Below are positions 10,619 through 19,425 of a stretch of DNA of 64,000 nt, one piece after another; the first letter of the stretch is position 1; the number at the start of each line of letters is the position of its first letter. The notes beneath the pieces are model-generated. The model had not been told where the DNA came from and ran no database searches. It saw nothing but the letters and a program-made list of their open reading frames with translations. A program made the position numbers and the translations under genes. Origin of the DNA: Zopfochytrium polystomum (Eukaryota > Chytridiomycota > Chytridiomycetes > Chytridiales > Chytridiaceae); contig JAIVFJ010000062.1 in the NCBI GenBank assembly GCA_025765615.1, positions 248,001 through 312,000 on the forward strand, given 5' to 3'.

Positions 10619-11296
10619 CTGTCGCAAACAGTTGAAGCAACCATCAGAGACAGAGGTTTGACCACCCCAATTAGTTGATAGGTCGAAAGCTGCTTAGCCG
10701 CCGAAACTATTTGTGCGAACAAAAAAAAAAGTGTACGTGTTTAGGAAGTCGAGTTTCGCCGGATTCCACTGCTTTATCGACATTTTTCTCACGCACGCAG
10801 CCACTTCTCGGCCTGCCAAGTCCTTTTTTCCCATTGTTAGTTTTATCCCACCCGGTGACACGACTGAGGACATTTTCACGTGCGCATTGCGTATTCATTG
10901 GTGCTAACTTCCCTCGTGCGCATTCGAGGATTAATATTTGATACAGGTTAATAAATAGCAGCTTGCACACAGCGTGGTTGCCCATCCCCCGAGCTCTCTC
11001 GCCATCTCACACACCCCGGCGAGCGAGAAACCACAGTCAATCATGCCCTCGTCGTCGGTTACCGAGCATTATCTTACGCAGGTCCCGGGGGTTTGTGTGG
11101 CTTGGGTGCTCCAGTAGTGGTGACAAGGGCGAAGTGCCCGACGACCCCAGCAACAACACTCCGCAATTCTCGCTCGGGGCAACGAGCGTCGACTCTTCAG
11201 GCTTCGTTCAACCTGCACGCTACTCTACGTCGGACCGACCGAGACTGCTGAAAGCGACGACTGAAAATCAGAGCCTCATATGATTCGTTGCCCATT

Positions 11297-11971
11297 ATGA
11301 ACCCGATAGCTGCGAACCGCTCCTTCTCGCCTCCTCTGGACATTTTGGTCCGCCCCTTCGGCTGGGCGAGCTCGTCCGTCTTCTTTTCGACACCTTCAAC
11401 ACACCCCCGATCGCCTGCAGCCGCGATCTCCCAAATACCATCCTCCCACCAAAGTCGCTCTAGTGCTGCCGGCTCCTGGCGGAGAGACAATGATCTAGCA
11501 GACGAACTTCAGGACGACGACCGCGCTGCCCAGTCAGGCCTTAGCATCCCAGCAGATGACGCCGCCGTTATCACCACCACCGAATACGACGCTCTCATCG
11601 CCCTCGCCCTACCCGCCTCCCGAGCCGCGTGGCACGCTATGCTCGCCGCCCCCACTGCCCCTGCGTTCCTCGCCGTCCTCCACGCCCCTCCACATCGCGC
11701 CCCCGCGATTCGCTTCTTCTGGCCCGATTTCACGAAGAAGGCTTGGGTCCACTACCTTCCGCCCCCGGACGCTGCTGTTATGTCAGTGCTGGTGCTGGTG
11801 GGAGGAGAGGTCGGAGCGAAAGGAGAGGAAGAGGAGGTGACGATGACGACTGTTGGCGCGGTAGTTTGGGGTTTGAGGGATGGGATGCGCGTCTTGGTCG
11901 ACGGCATTGCGCGGTGCGAAGCGCGTCGGATCGGGGAGTATCAGTATCGATTCGACAGAGTCGTACAATGA
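11297..11971 (+). CDS. Hypothetical protein of about 224 residues
   Basis: One open frame from an ATG at 11297. The N-terminal third is Ser/Pro-rich (RPFGWASSSVFF), followed by an acidic segment (DDDRAAQSGLSIPADDAAVI) and an ordered-looking core (YDALIALALPASRAAWHAML; IRFFWPDFTKKAWVHYLPP; VGAVVWGLRDGMRVLVDGI). The alternation of hydrophobic strands suggests a folded alpha/beta domain, but I do not recognise the family. An ATG at 11043 (PSSSVTEHYLTQ) could belong to an upstream exon, but I cannot place the intron. It lies 166 bp from the left end of the Harbinger element. The bases between 10619 and 11296 hold nothing else recognisable. Confidence 0.5.
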   Translation: MNPIAANRSFSPPLDILVRPFGWASSSVFFSTPSTHPRSPAAAISQIPSSHQSRSSAAGSWRRDNDLADELQDDDRAAQSGLSIPADDAAVITTTEYDALIALALPASRAAWHAMLAAPTAPAFLAVLHAPPHRAPAIRFFWPDFTKKAWVHYLPPPDAAVMSVLVLVGGEVGAKGEEEEVTMTTVGAVVWGLRDGMRVLVDGIARCEARRIGEYQYRFDRVVQ

Positions 11972-12136
11972 AGCATGGCAAGCTCACAAACCAAAAGGAA
12001 TTGTCTCGTTCCGACTATTTGATTGAGAAAGATAGAGGGTGACGGGGAGAGATAGACAGCGAGAGAGAGCGGTCAAGTTCCCGTCCTTGTCCGACAAACG
12101 CAGACAAGTTCCCAGTGTCTGACCAATATATATATA

Positions 12137-12149
12137 GTTGTCAAACCCC
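12137..12149 (+). repeat. Left terminal inverted repeat of Harbinger element
   Basis: GTTGTCAAACCCC, exact reverse complement of 20977-20989; preceded by a (TA)n run. Confidence 0.65.
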
Positions 12150-12337
12150 CCTCTTTTTCGTTGGGAACGGACAAACAAAACGTTGCACAATTTTTCCGCC
12201 ACCGTTGCAATCTGCCTTTTTGGACCCATCAAAACGTTTCTTTTGCAGAAAGCTCCTCCCGAGGAGCTTTCGTTGGAAAGACTTTTGTTGCAAACCAGCG
12301 TTGGAAACAGAACACTCAAATTTTTTATCATGTTTTG

Positions 12338-12690
12338 TGTCAGGAACAGGGCAGGACAGGACAAGGCAGACAAGGAACTGAGAGGAGTGATGATTGTATT
12401 GGAAACAATAATTCACTTGAGGGATGGGACAGGTCCCCCATCCCCCTTTTATACCTTTTGAGAGTGTTCCTTGTCAAGACTCCAAGAAAGTTCCAGAAAG
12501 AGCAATTAGTAATACAATGATACCAATGATACCAATGACAACAAGACAAGTCAGGAAAGCAAAGAAGGTTCCAGAAGGTTCCACAAGGTTCCATGAAGGA
12601 ATGTTCTAGAAGGTTCCAGAAGGTTCCAGAAGGTTCCATGAAGGAATGTTCTAGAAGGTTCCAGAGGTTTCCAGAGGGTGATTCATAACA
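12338..12690 (-). repeat. 3' LTR of the Ty3 element
   Basis: 353 bp, TGTCAGG...CATAACA. Downstream LTR in the element's orientation; matches 17291-17643 with no difference seen. Confidence 0.95.
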
Positions 12691-12705
12691 TCATCTCCCC
12701 CTTTT
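12691..12705 (-). promoter_or_regulatory. Polypurine tract
   Basis: AAAAGGGGGAGATGA in element sense, directly abutting the 3' LTR; expected plus-strand primer. Confidence 0.85.
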
Positions 12706-14154
12706 AGGCCTCTTCTGCAACTTGGTGGGGTACCTGGTCTTAAACTCGAGCAGAAGGTCTTGGCAGTGAGTGAGGTTTGACTCAGGCTCCCAGGTGTTGT
12801 CAGCATCTGAGTAACCTCTCCACTTAACAAGGAACTTGAGTGTTCTTCCAAACCACTTGGCATCCAAGATTTGTTCAACCTCAAATTCCTCTTCACCTTC
12901 TACCTCAACTGGAGGAGGAGGAGGAACAACTCTGCCTGGAATGGAATTGGCCACAAACTTCTCTAAAAGGCTGACATGGAAAACTGGGTGGATCTTCATG
13001 GATGCAGGGAGATCCAGCTTGAAGGTGACTGGATTGATTTGCTCCAAGATCTTGAAAGGTCCCAACTTGAGGTTGTCTAGCTTGGGACTTGGTCTTTTGG
13101 TCTGCAAGTTCTTCCTCAGAAGCCAAACTTGCTGACCCACAGCAAGGTCATGGTCCATTCTGTGAGTGTTGGCAAATCTTGAGGCATCTTCTTGGGCTTG
13201 CTTCAGGGTGGAGTCCAGGAAGGAGTTGATGATCTTAAGCTTATGTAAGTGTGAAGCCGCAGCAGGAGCCTGGACATTGGATAGGGTCTCTTGTCCCAGA
13301 AGATCTCCTCTTGGATTGAAGCCATAGGTTGCAAAGAAAGGAGATAGCTGGGTGCTTGAGTGGAGAGAATTGTTGAGAGCAAATTCTGCCAGTGGAAGGA
13401 GGGTGGGCCAATCATCCTGTTGATAGCTGACATAGCACCTCAAATACTGCTCCAGAGTCTGGTTTGTTCTTTCTGTTTGTCCATCAGTCTGAGGGTGATA
13501 AGCAGTTGACAGTTGAGACTTGATTCCAAGGGCTGCTGTGAGTGCTTTCCAAAATTGAGATCTGAACTGAGGTCCTCTGTCACTGATGATTGACTGAGGC
13601 AGCCCATGGAGCCTGAATATGTGCTGCAAAAACAGGTCTGCTGTTCCTTGTGCATCTATATTCTCAGTGCAGGGGATGAAATGGGCCAACTTTGTCCTTC
13701 TGCAGATGACAACAAGGATAGAGTCAAATCCATGGGATGGGGGCAGTTTCACAATGAAGTCCATGGATATTGATGACCAAGGGCTGATGGCAATTGGGAG
13801 GGGCTCCAGAAGTCCATAGGGCTTGTGTCTGCTGGATTTGTTTCTTTGACAGGTTTCACAGCTGCTGACATAGTTCTTGATGTACTTCCTCATGCCTGGC
13901 CAGTAGAAGTCTCTGGAAACAAGCTCATATGTCTTGTGCTCTCCTGGGTGTCCAGCTGTTGCTGCATCATGCCTTGTCTTGAGTATCTCAAGTTTTTCCT
14001 CTTCTTGGCTGATTTGAATCTTGTGAGGCTTGGGGGTCCTTGGAAATAGCATGGGCCCACACACTGTCAGGAAGCAATGAAAGGTGTGTCTTGGATGGTG
14101 GGGTGAAACCATCTCCCCCTTCAGGTGCAAGGTCTGTTCTTCTTGACAGGGCAT
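12691..14154 (-). CDS. Ty3 element integrase with C-terminal chromodomain
   Basis: 487-codon frame, +1 relative to the protease-RT frame. Contains the zinc-binding HHCC region (HDAATAGHPGEHKTYELVSR ... CETC), the DDE core (SMDFIVKLPPS; IISDRGPQFRSQFWKALTAA; YHPQTDGQTERTNQTLEQYL), a GPY/F-type segment (LDNLKLGPFKILEQINPVTF) and a chromodomain (EQILDAKWFGRTLKFLVKWR; DADNTWEPESNL). The chromodomain suggests targeting to histone-marked chromatin, as in other chromoviruses. The first about 45 codons are probably out of frame; true integrase sequence starts near EEEKLEILKTRHDA. Either a one-base indel in the linker or a second recoding site separates it from RNase H. Confidence 0.93.
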   Translation of the reverse strand: MPCQEEQTLHLKGEMVSPHHPRHTFHCFLTVCGPMLFPRTPKPHKIQISQEEEKLEILKTRHDAATAGHPGEHKTYELVSRDFYWPGMRKYIKNYVSSCETCQRNKSSRHKPYGLLEPLPIAISPWSSISMDFIVKLPPSHGFDSILVVICRRTKLAHFIPCTENIDAQGTADLFLQHIFRLHGLPQSIISDRGPQFRSQFWKALTAALGIKSQLSTAYHPQTDGQTERTNQTLEQYLRCYVSYQQDDWPTLLPLAEFALNNSLHSSTQLSPFFATYGFNPRGDLLGQETLSNVQAPAAASHLHKLKIINSFLDSTLKQAQEDASRFANTHRMDHDLAVGQQVWLLRKNLQTKRPSPKLDNLKLGPFKILEQINPVTFKLDLPASMKIHPVFHVSLLEKFVANSIPGRVVPPPPPVEVEGEEEFEVEQILDAKWFGRTLKFLVKWRGYSDADNTWEPESNLTHCQDLLLEFKTRYPTKLQKRPKRGR

Positions 14155-16411
14155 CAGCCACAGTGTTCAGGTGGCCAGGAGAATAGCACAGCTTAAAGTC
14201 ATACTCAGAGAGCAGTTCAGCCCACCTGGCATGCCTCTGCTTGAGCAACCTCCTTGCCCTGAAGAAGGTGAGGTTCTTGTGATCAGAATAGACAGAGATG
14301 CCTTTAGAACCAGCCAAGTAGTGTCTCCAGAATTTGAATGCTTCCACAATTGCAAGCAACTCCTTGTCATGGACTGTGTAGTTACACTCAGCACTGTTCA
14401 GCTTCCTGGAGTAATATGCCACTGGATGCAGAGGAGCAGAGGGGTCCTGAGAGCTTGGCTGGGACAGAACAGCGCCAAGGGCATAGTCTGAGGCATCAGT
14501 TTCCAAGGTGAAGGGAAGCAAGGGATCCACATGCTTAAGGAGTGGTGCACTTGTGGTTGCTGTCTTAAGAGCTAGCCAGGCTTGCTCTGCTGCTGGGGTC
14601 CATTCAAACTTGGTGGTCTTCTTGGTGAGATCAGTGAGAGGCTTGGCTATGGCAGAATAGTTGGCAATGAAGGTTCTGTAGAAGTTGCAAAATCCAAGGA
14701 AGCTTTGAACATCCTTGATGGAATTTGGAGCCTTCCATTCAAGAATAGTTTGGATCTTGTCTGGTGCCATGGAGATCCCTTTGTCAGACACAATGAACCC
14801 CAAAAACTCAATGGAGGTCTTGTGGAATTCACACTTCTCCAGCTTTGCATAGAGGTGATGCTGTCTGAGTCTCTCCAAGACAGTCTTGACATGTCCCATA
14901 TGGCTTGCAGTGTCAGATGAAAATACCAGGATATCATCCAGGTAGACAATGACAAAAAGGTCCAGAATATCCCTGAAGATGTCATTCATCATGCCTTGGA
15001 AAATAGCTGGAGCATTGGTAAGTCCAAAGGGCATAACCAAGTACTCAAAGTGACCGTATTTGCATCTGAAGGCAGTCTTCCATTGATCCTGGGGCTTAAT
15101 TCTGACCAAATTGTAGGCACCTCTGAGGTCAATCTTGGAAAATATCCTTGCATGGCTCAGTTTGTCCAGTAATTCAGAGATGAGAGGCAGTGGATAGCGG
15201 TTCTTGACTGTCATCTCATTGAGATCTCTGTAGTCCACACAGGGTCTCAGTCCCCCATCCTTCTTCTTGACAAAAAAGATGGGAGCTCCAGCTGGTGACT
15301 TGGAAGGTTGGATGAATCCCTTGTTCAGCATTTCTTCAATGTATTCTTGGAGGGCCTTGGCTTCTGGTGGAGAGAGGTGGTACAGTGGCTTGAAAGGTGG
15401 GCTGCAAGTTTCATCCTTGAGTGGGATTTCACAGTCATAAGGCCTCTGAGCTGGTAGCAGGTCTGCCTTGGTCTTGGAAAACACATCAGCATAAGGGAGA
15501 TATTCTTTTGGTAGCTTGGATGCCAGCAAAAGGTCTGATGGGTCCAGGTTGTCGTGCTCCTCAGCAGTGGGGCTTGAATTCTTGACTGGGAACTGTGATT
15601 CTTGAATCTTTGACTGAGAGTTCTGTTCTTGGCAAAGACTGTGAGCTGTGGAACTTGAATCTTGAATGTGGACTGTGAACTGTGGTACTTGAATCTTTGA
15701 CTGTGGGTTCTGTGAACAAGAGTCATGGCCATGACTGTGAGCTCTATGAGCTCTACTTGAATCTTGACTGTGAACTGTGAACTGTGGAACTGGAGTCTTG
15801 GCTGGCTGTGAATCTTGAATCAAGGGCTTGAGAGCATGAGACTTGGGGGCTTGACTTGAGTTTTGGGTGACTGTTCCAATTGGTGGAGGTTGGACTTGAC
15901 CAGTGACCCAATCAATGGCAGGGTTCTGGGCTTGCAGCCATGGTAATCCCAGGATGACAGAGAATGTGGGTGAGCCAAGATCCAATACTTCCAGATTGAC
16001 CATGGATGGTGGAAAGTCTTGGATGTGGAGGTTTAGCTTGGTTTCATGGCTGATTTCCTTGAACAGAGCATGATTGGCAAAGTGGACCATGAGGGGTGTG
16101 GATTTCTTGATCGTAGGAATGGCACAAGACTTGGCAAGGGTGGCATCAATGATGTTGCAGGATGATCCAGAGTCTATAAGGGCCTTGGTTGTGATGGTTG
16201 ACTTGGGTGAGAGTTGAATCTTGACATCCATGGTGAGTTGGTGGGGCTTGGAATCTGAGGTGTTTGTGGTGCTGGTGGTGGTGATGAAACAGGGGCAGCT
16301 TGGAGGAGGGTCCAGGGAATTGCCCCTCAGTGAGCCTGGACCTGGGAGTTTGGGTGCTTCTTCCTTGGGCAGTCCTTGACAGCATGCTCCTTGGAGCCAC
16401 AGTAAAAACAC
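13988..16411 (-). CDS. pol: Ty3 element Pol: protease, reverse transcriptase, RNase H
   Basis: 807 codons. Aspartic protease near residue 90 (ALIDSGSSCNIID), a low-complexity linker with repeated short SQ/HSQDS motifs, then reverse transcriptase: substrate segment YRDLNEMTVKNRYPLPLI, FSKIDLRGAYNLVRI, and the catalytic box VIVYLDDILVFS (YLDD). RNase H follows (TLETDASDYALGAVLSQ; VHDKELLAIVEAFKFWRHYL; CYSPGHLNTVADALSR). The frame stops at 13988 inside the linker before integrase, which continues in another frame after a 167-nt overlap. Domain order and motifs place it in Ty3/chromovirus. Product names by homology are secure; whether this copy is active is not. Confidence 0.95.
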   Translation of the reverse strand: MFLLWLQGACCQGLPKEEAPKLPGPGSLRGNSLDPPPSCPCFITTTSTTNTSDSKPHQLTMDVKIQLSPKSTITTKALIDSGSSCNIIDATLAKSCAIPTIKKSTPLMVHFANHALFKEISHETKLNLHIQDFPPSMVNLEVLDLGSPTFSVILGLPWLQAQNPAIDWVTGQVQPPPIGTVTQNSSQAPKSHALKPLIQDSQPAKTPVPQFTVHSQDSSRAHRAHSHGHDSCSQNPQSKIQVPQFTVHIQDSSSTAHSLCQEQNSQSKIQESQFPVKNSSPTAEEHDNLDPSDLLLASKLPKEYLPYADVFSKTKADLLPAQRPYDCEIPLKDETCSPPFKPLYHLSPPEAKALQEYIEEMLNKGFIQPSKSPAGAPIFFVKKKDGGLRPCVDYRDLNEMTVKNRYPLPLISELLDKLSHARIFSKIDLRGAYNLVRIKPQDQWKTAFRCKYGHFEYLVMPFGLTNAPAIFQGMMNDIFRDILDLFVIVYLDDILVFSSDTASHMGHVKTVLERLRQHHLYAKLEKCEFHKTSIEFLGFIVSDKGISMAPDKIQTILEWKAPNSIKDVQSFLGFCNFYRTFIANYSAIAKPLTDLTKKTTKFEWTPAAEQAWLALKTATTSAPLLKHVDPLLPFTLETDASDYALGAVLSQPSSQDPSAPLHPVAYYSRKLNSAECNYTVHDKELLAIVEAFKFWRHYLAGSKGISVYSDHKNLTFFRARRLLKQRHARWAELLSEYDFKLCYSPGHLNTVADALSRRTDLAPEGGDGFTPPSKTHLSLLPDSVWAHAISKDPQASQDSNQPRRGKT

Positions 16412-17250
16412 AGTCCCTGCTGGGCCCTCCTTGTTTTCTCCTCTTGGCTCAGAGGACCCTTAGGAAGTGTCTCAACTGCATCCACTTGCATGGGTTCAGG
16501 AACTGTAAGAGCTTGAGGAACTGGGGTAGGTCTTGATGTAGTTCCTACTTGTCTTTGCTTCAGCCTCTTGGAGTAGAGTCTGTTGTCAATCTTGATGGCA
16601 AGGAGAATGTACTCTTCCAAGGTCTCAGGGATGTGCAGAGACTGGGAGAGCATGTCTTGGATAGACTCATGGAGACCATCATGGTACAGCTCCATCAGAG
16701 CTGCATCATTGTATCCAGAGTCTCTGGCTAGTTGCTTGAATTGGTTGGTGTAGGCCACACAAGATTGCTTTCCTTGCTTGATATGCTTGAGCTTGGATCT
16801 TGCTGTCCAAGATGCGTAGGGGTCACCAAAGGTAGCCTCCAGCCCCTCCCAGAGTTCTTGCAGGGTGGTGGGTGTGCTTGGGAGAGATCTGTACCATGAT
16901 TGAGCTTGACCAGACAGGAGGGTGCTTGTGAAAAGAACCTTGACTTGCTCACTGGGAAATCTTGAAGGTTGGAGAAGGATGACATTCTCCACAGTGGCCA
17001 TGAAGTTCCTGAGGTCTTTGGCCAGCCCAGTGAACTTGTCAGGGCTGGGAACCTTGGGCTCTCTTGCTTGGTTGGCTTGAGGCAGGGGAAGAGCTTGATG
17101 TTCTTGTTGGTGAAGTTGTTGTTGAAGCTGGTGCTGCTGGTGAAGGACTTGTTCTTGAAGTTGGTGTGTCTGTCTTGAGAGGGCTTGTAATTGGTCCATC
17201 AAGGCTTGGAAGGCAGTTGCATCAGGGAAGGTGTTGTTTGGGTCAGACAT
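16327..17250 (-). CDS. gag: Ty3 element Gag
   Basis: 307 residues. Gln/His-rich start with a coiled coil, then the retrotransposon Gag core (PDKFTGLAKDLRNFMATVEN; SWYRSLPSTPTTLQELWEGL; TARSKLKHIKQGKQSCVAYT) and one CCHC zinc knuckle near the C-terminus (CFYCGSKEHAVKDC), which packages the RNA. The ATG at 17250 follows the primer site by about 28 nt. The frame overlaps the next by 85 nt, and pol lies in the -1 frame relative to gag. Pol expression would therefore need -1 frameshifting, or reinitiation; Tf1 itself uses a single frame. Confidence 0.95.
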   Translation of the reverse strand: MSDPNNTFPDATAFQALMDQLQALSRQTHQLQEQVLHQQHQLQQQLHQQEHQALPLPQANQAREPKVPSPDKFTGLAKDLRNFMATVENVILLQPSRFPSEQVKVLFTSTLLSGQAQSWYRSLPSTPTTLQELWEGLEATFGDPYASWTARSKLKHIKQGKQSCVAYTNQFKQLARDSGYNDAALMELYHDGLHESIQDMLSQSLHIPETLEEYILLAIKIDNRLYSKRLKQRQVGTTSRPTPVPQALTVPEPMQVDAVETLPKGPLSQEEKTRRAQQGLCFYCGSKEHAVKDCPRKKHPNSQVQAH

Positions 17251-17277
17251 GATGGCAGAGAGTAGTGGGAGAGGGTG

Positions 17278-17288
17278 AAGTGAATTAT
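17278..17288 (-). promoter_or_regulatory. Primer-binding site of Tf1-like self-priming type
   Basis: Located 2 nt inside the 5' LTR boundary. It reads ATAATTCACTT in the element's sense and does not begin with the TGG typical of tRNA-primed sites. It is complementary over exactly 11 nt to the predicted transcript start. Confidence 0.65.
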
Positions 17289-17360
17289 GATGTCAGGAAC
17301 AGGGCAGGACAGGACAAGGCAGACAAGGAACTGAGAGGAGTGATGATTGTATTGGAAACA

Positions 17361-17371
17361 ATAATTCACTT
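17361..17371 (-). promoter_or_regulatory. Predicted RNA 5' end / self-primer sequence in 5' LTR
   Basis: On the minus strand this reads AAGTGAATTAT, starting 30 bases downstream of the TATA box end (17401). It is perfectly complementary to the primer-binding site at 17278-17288. In Tf1 the first 11 nt of the transcript pair with the primer site and serve as the reverse-transcription primer; position and length here match that model. Confidence 0.65.
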
Positions 17372-17515
17372 GAGGGATGGGACAGGTCCCCCATCCCCCT
17401 TTTATACCTTTTGAGAGTGTTCCTTGTCAAGACTCCAAGAAAGTTCCAGAAAGAGCAATTAGTAATACAATGATACCAATGATACCAATGACAACAAGAC
17501 AAGTCAGGAAAGCAA

Positions 17516-17625
17516 AGAAGGTTCCAGAAGGTTCCACAAGGTTCCATGAAGGAATGTTCTAGAAGGTTCCAGAAGGTTCCAGAAGGTTCCATGAAGGAAT
17601 GTTCTAGAAGGTTCCAGAGGTTTCC
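17516..17625. promoter_or_regulatory. Heat-shock-element arrays in the LTR U3
   Basis: Contiguous 5-bp units nGAAn/nTTCn in alternating orientation: four perfect units at 17516-17535, eight perfect units at 17551-17590 and four at 17596-17615 plus weaker ones. HSF trimers bind such arrays; three units suffice. They lie about 110-220 bp upstream of the TATA box in transcription sense. The same arrays are in the other LTR (about 12563-12672). Confidence 0.75.
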
Positions 17626-17643
17626 AGAGGGTGATTCATAACA

Positions 17644-17648
17644 TTTTG
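17644..17648. repeat. Target-site duplication TTTTG (partner at 12333-12337)
   Basis: Five bases directly outside both LTRs are identical, as expected for Ty3-type integrases. Confidence 0.9.
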
Positions 17649-17758
17649 CAGTTTCCCATTTTTGGAAGGTGGCCGCATACGGAAAATCTTGTGGTTTGTC
17701 TCTCAGTCTGCCTCTCGTCCTCTCATATCCATCGCCATCCCCATCCACTCTACCAACA

Positions 17759-19420
17759 ATGGCGCGCAAGAAGCAGGCTTCAGCAGACGAGGCCCCCGCC
17801 GTAGCCTCATCCAAATCACTTCGTACAACAAGGCCGCAATTGTTAGGAATGATACAATTCATGGAGACTCCAACAAACTTCGCCATTGTGGAAGGCGTTC
17901 GTTCTCTAACGGGTCCCCCGACCAGCGGCCGGGCCCACAAGAAGGTGTACGGGTTTCGAATGATGGCTGAGTTCGTCGAGAAAAAAGTACCTGGCTCTTG
18001 CTGGAATGCCCAGGCAGCGAAGAACCGATGGGGCGCCATAAAGACGAAGTACACTGAAACAAAAAAGACAACATCCGAAACTGGATACGGACTGACACCA
18101 AAAGACTTCCAACAAGGCATCAATTCCATCGAAGCAAAGAGGGAATCGCTCTGCCCATACTATTCCCTGCTCGACACTCTTTATGGAAACCGCGAAAACG
18201 TAACGCCAACCGCGGTTTTTGTGTCTGGTGCACCAGGGATAACTGTTCGGACGTTGGGCAATGTCTCTGTTGGCACAGAAGCGAGCACGGCAGATCTCCA
18301 GGGCGAACCGCACAATGCTGAAGCAGATTCAGACACCGATGATGATGGTGAAGAGCTTGCTGATGAAGCTGATTCCAACACTGACACGGAAGCGGAGGCA
18401 CGAGCAGCAGTCCGCCGGCAAGAATTGGAGGATCGCCTTCGTCGAGAACTTGAGACGGAGGTGCGCACTCTCTTTCGTGACAACTTCGAAACATCCATTC
18501 CATCACAATTGCTCAGGCACGAGCCTGACTTGGCATTGAACGAAGCAGACTCTACTCGCGATCACACTGCTGATGCGTTGTCTCCCTTGGTGAGCAATCC
18601 TACTGTCAATGAGGATCTTGCTGGAATGGCGAGCTCAGTGAAGGTCACGACGGGTGGCGCATCAAGTGTGGCGATCGCCCTCTCAAAGGGATCTGTTGCC
18701 GCTGCAGTAGCATCTGGCCATATCACGATCAGTGCAGTGACGCCGAATGCAATCGCTTCATCGAGTGAAGCAACGGGGAGTGGGCCAGGTAAGTGTCCAC
18801 TGCGAGATTCCACCACTGCAAACGAGCCTGCGATAGATGGCCGGGACACTGAAACAAACGCTCGGCCGACCCTAGCAGCTGCTGGCATGGAGCCGAAAAA
18901 AAAGAAGAGAAAAATTGCAGAAGAACTGGATGACGAACACGCTGAAGGTGGGTTGATCGTTCTGTGGCTCATGAGAGTTGTGTCTAATTTATTTTCAGAG
19001 AATGTCCATGTTCAGGATGAGAATATGCCGGACCTTGAACACACAAGCAGCATCACATCTAGTCCAGCGCTGATCCAACAATCGAAGAAAAAACATTCAT
19101 ATCAAGAGGAGCGCATGTCACTACAGAAACAAGACCTAGAGGCGCGCACGAAGAGTGACAGTGACAGGCTTTTGCTCGACAAAGAGGATGGGCAGAGGCG
19201 ACAACAGCTGGAGCAGGCGTGGTTGGAATTTGACCAGCGATGCTTTGTATCACAAGAAACTAGAGAGCTGAGACGACTCGCATTGGAGGAGTCGCGAGAG
19301 GAGCGACTGTGTGAGCAAGAGAAGCGTCAGTCAAGACAGTCGTGCATGATTCAACTGGCTAGTATGGGCAAGACAGTGGAGGAAATCGAGAGTCTGATGC
19401 GTTTGTTGCACTCAGACTAG
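17759..19420 (+). CDS. Myb/SANT-like DNA-binding protein of the Harbinger element
   Basis: ATG at 17759 (context CAACAATGG). The N-terminal about 110 residues form a Myb/SANT-like (MADF-type) domain, as in the second protein of PIF/Harbinger elements: LRTTRPQLLGMIQFMETPTN, then FVEKKVPGSCWNAQAAKNRW and GAIKTKYTETKKTTSE. The middle is acidic and Ser/Thr-rich with a basic patch (PKKKKRKIAEEL, a likely nuclear signal). The last about 130 residues are a charged coiled coil. A 51-nt GT-AG intron (18948-18998) is likely; because it is a multiple of three, the unspliced frame is also open. In this superfamily the Myb-like partner brings the transposase to the nucleus and to the element ends. Confidence 0.8.
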   Translation: MARKKQASADEAPAVASSKSLRTTRPQLLGMIQFMETPTNFAIVEGVRSLTGPPTSGRAHKKVYGFRMMAEFVEKKVPGSCWNAQAAKNRWGAIKTKYTETKKTTSETGYGLTPKDFQQGINSIEAKRESLCPYYSLLDTLYGNRENVTPTAVFVSGAPGITVRTLGNVSVGTEASTADLQGEPHNAEADSDTDDDGEELADEADSNTDTEAEARAAVRRQELEDRLRRELETEVRTLFRDNFETSIPSQLLRHEPDLALNEADSTRDHTADALSPLVSNPTVNEDLAGMASSVKVTTGGASSVAIALSKGSVAAAVASGHITISAVTPNAIASSSEATGSGPGKCPLRDSTTANEPAIDGRDTETNARPTLAAAGMEPKKKKRKIAEELDDEHAEGGLIVLWLMRVVSNLFSENVHVQDENMPDLEHTSSITSSPALIQQSKKKHSYQEERMSLQKQDLEARTKSDSDRLLLDKEDGQRRQQLEQAWLEFDQRCFVSQETRELRRLALEESREERLCEQEKRQSRQSCMIQLASMGKTVEEIESLMRLLHSD

Positions 19421-19425
19421 TTTAT

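Larger units (their letters stand above)
12338..17643 (-). mobile_element. Ty3-type LTR retrotransposon (chromovirus, Tf1/sushi-like), complete, 5306 bp
   Basis: Minus-strand element with two 353-bp LTRs that look identical by eye, both TG...CA, flanked by the 5-bp duplication TTTTG (12333-12337 and 17644-17648). The internal region encodes gag, a protease-RT-RNase H frame and an integrase frame with chromodomain, the order of Ty3/Metaviridae. Identical LTRs and a perfect target duplication mean a recent insertion. It sits in the Harbinger element about 115 bp upstream of the Myb-like start codon. Its AT/GC balance differs from the GC-rich neighbouring genes. The internal frames are out of register twice (gag/pol and pol/integrase). 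Confidence 0.95.
17291..17643 (-). repeat. 5' LTR of the Ty3 element
   Basis: 353 bp; carries the promoter used for the genomic RNA. A TATA box (TATAAA on the minus strand) lies at 17406-17401, and U3 contains arrays of heat-shock elements. Confidence 0.95.

Noticed and set aside
12134..12136. Three-base target duplication for the Harbinger element
   Set aside because: Left flank is a TA run and right flank TATTAT; several alignments are possible and none gives a clear TTA/TAA pair.
12338..17643. Repeated AGAAGGTTCC units considered as a CRISPR-like array
   Set aside because: Units are contiguous 10-bp heat-shock elements with no spacers, inside LTRs of a eukaryotic retroelement.
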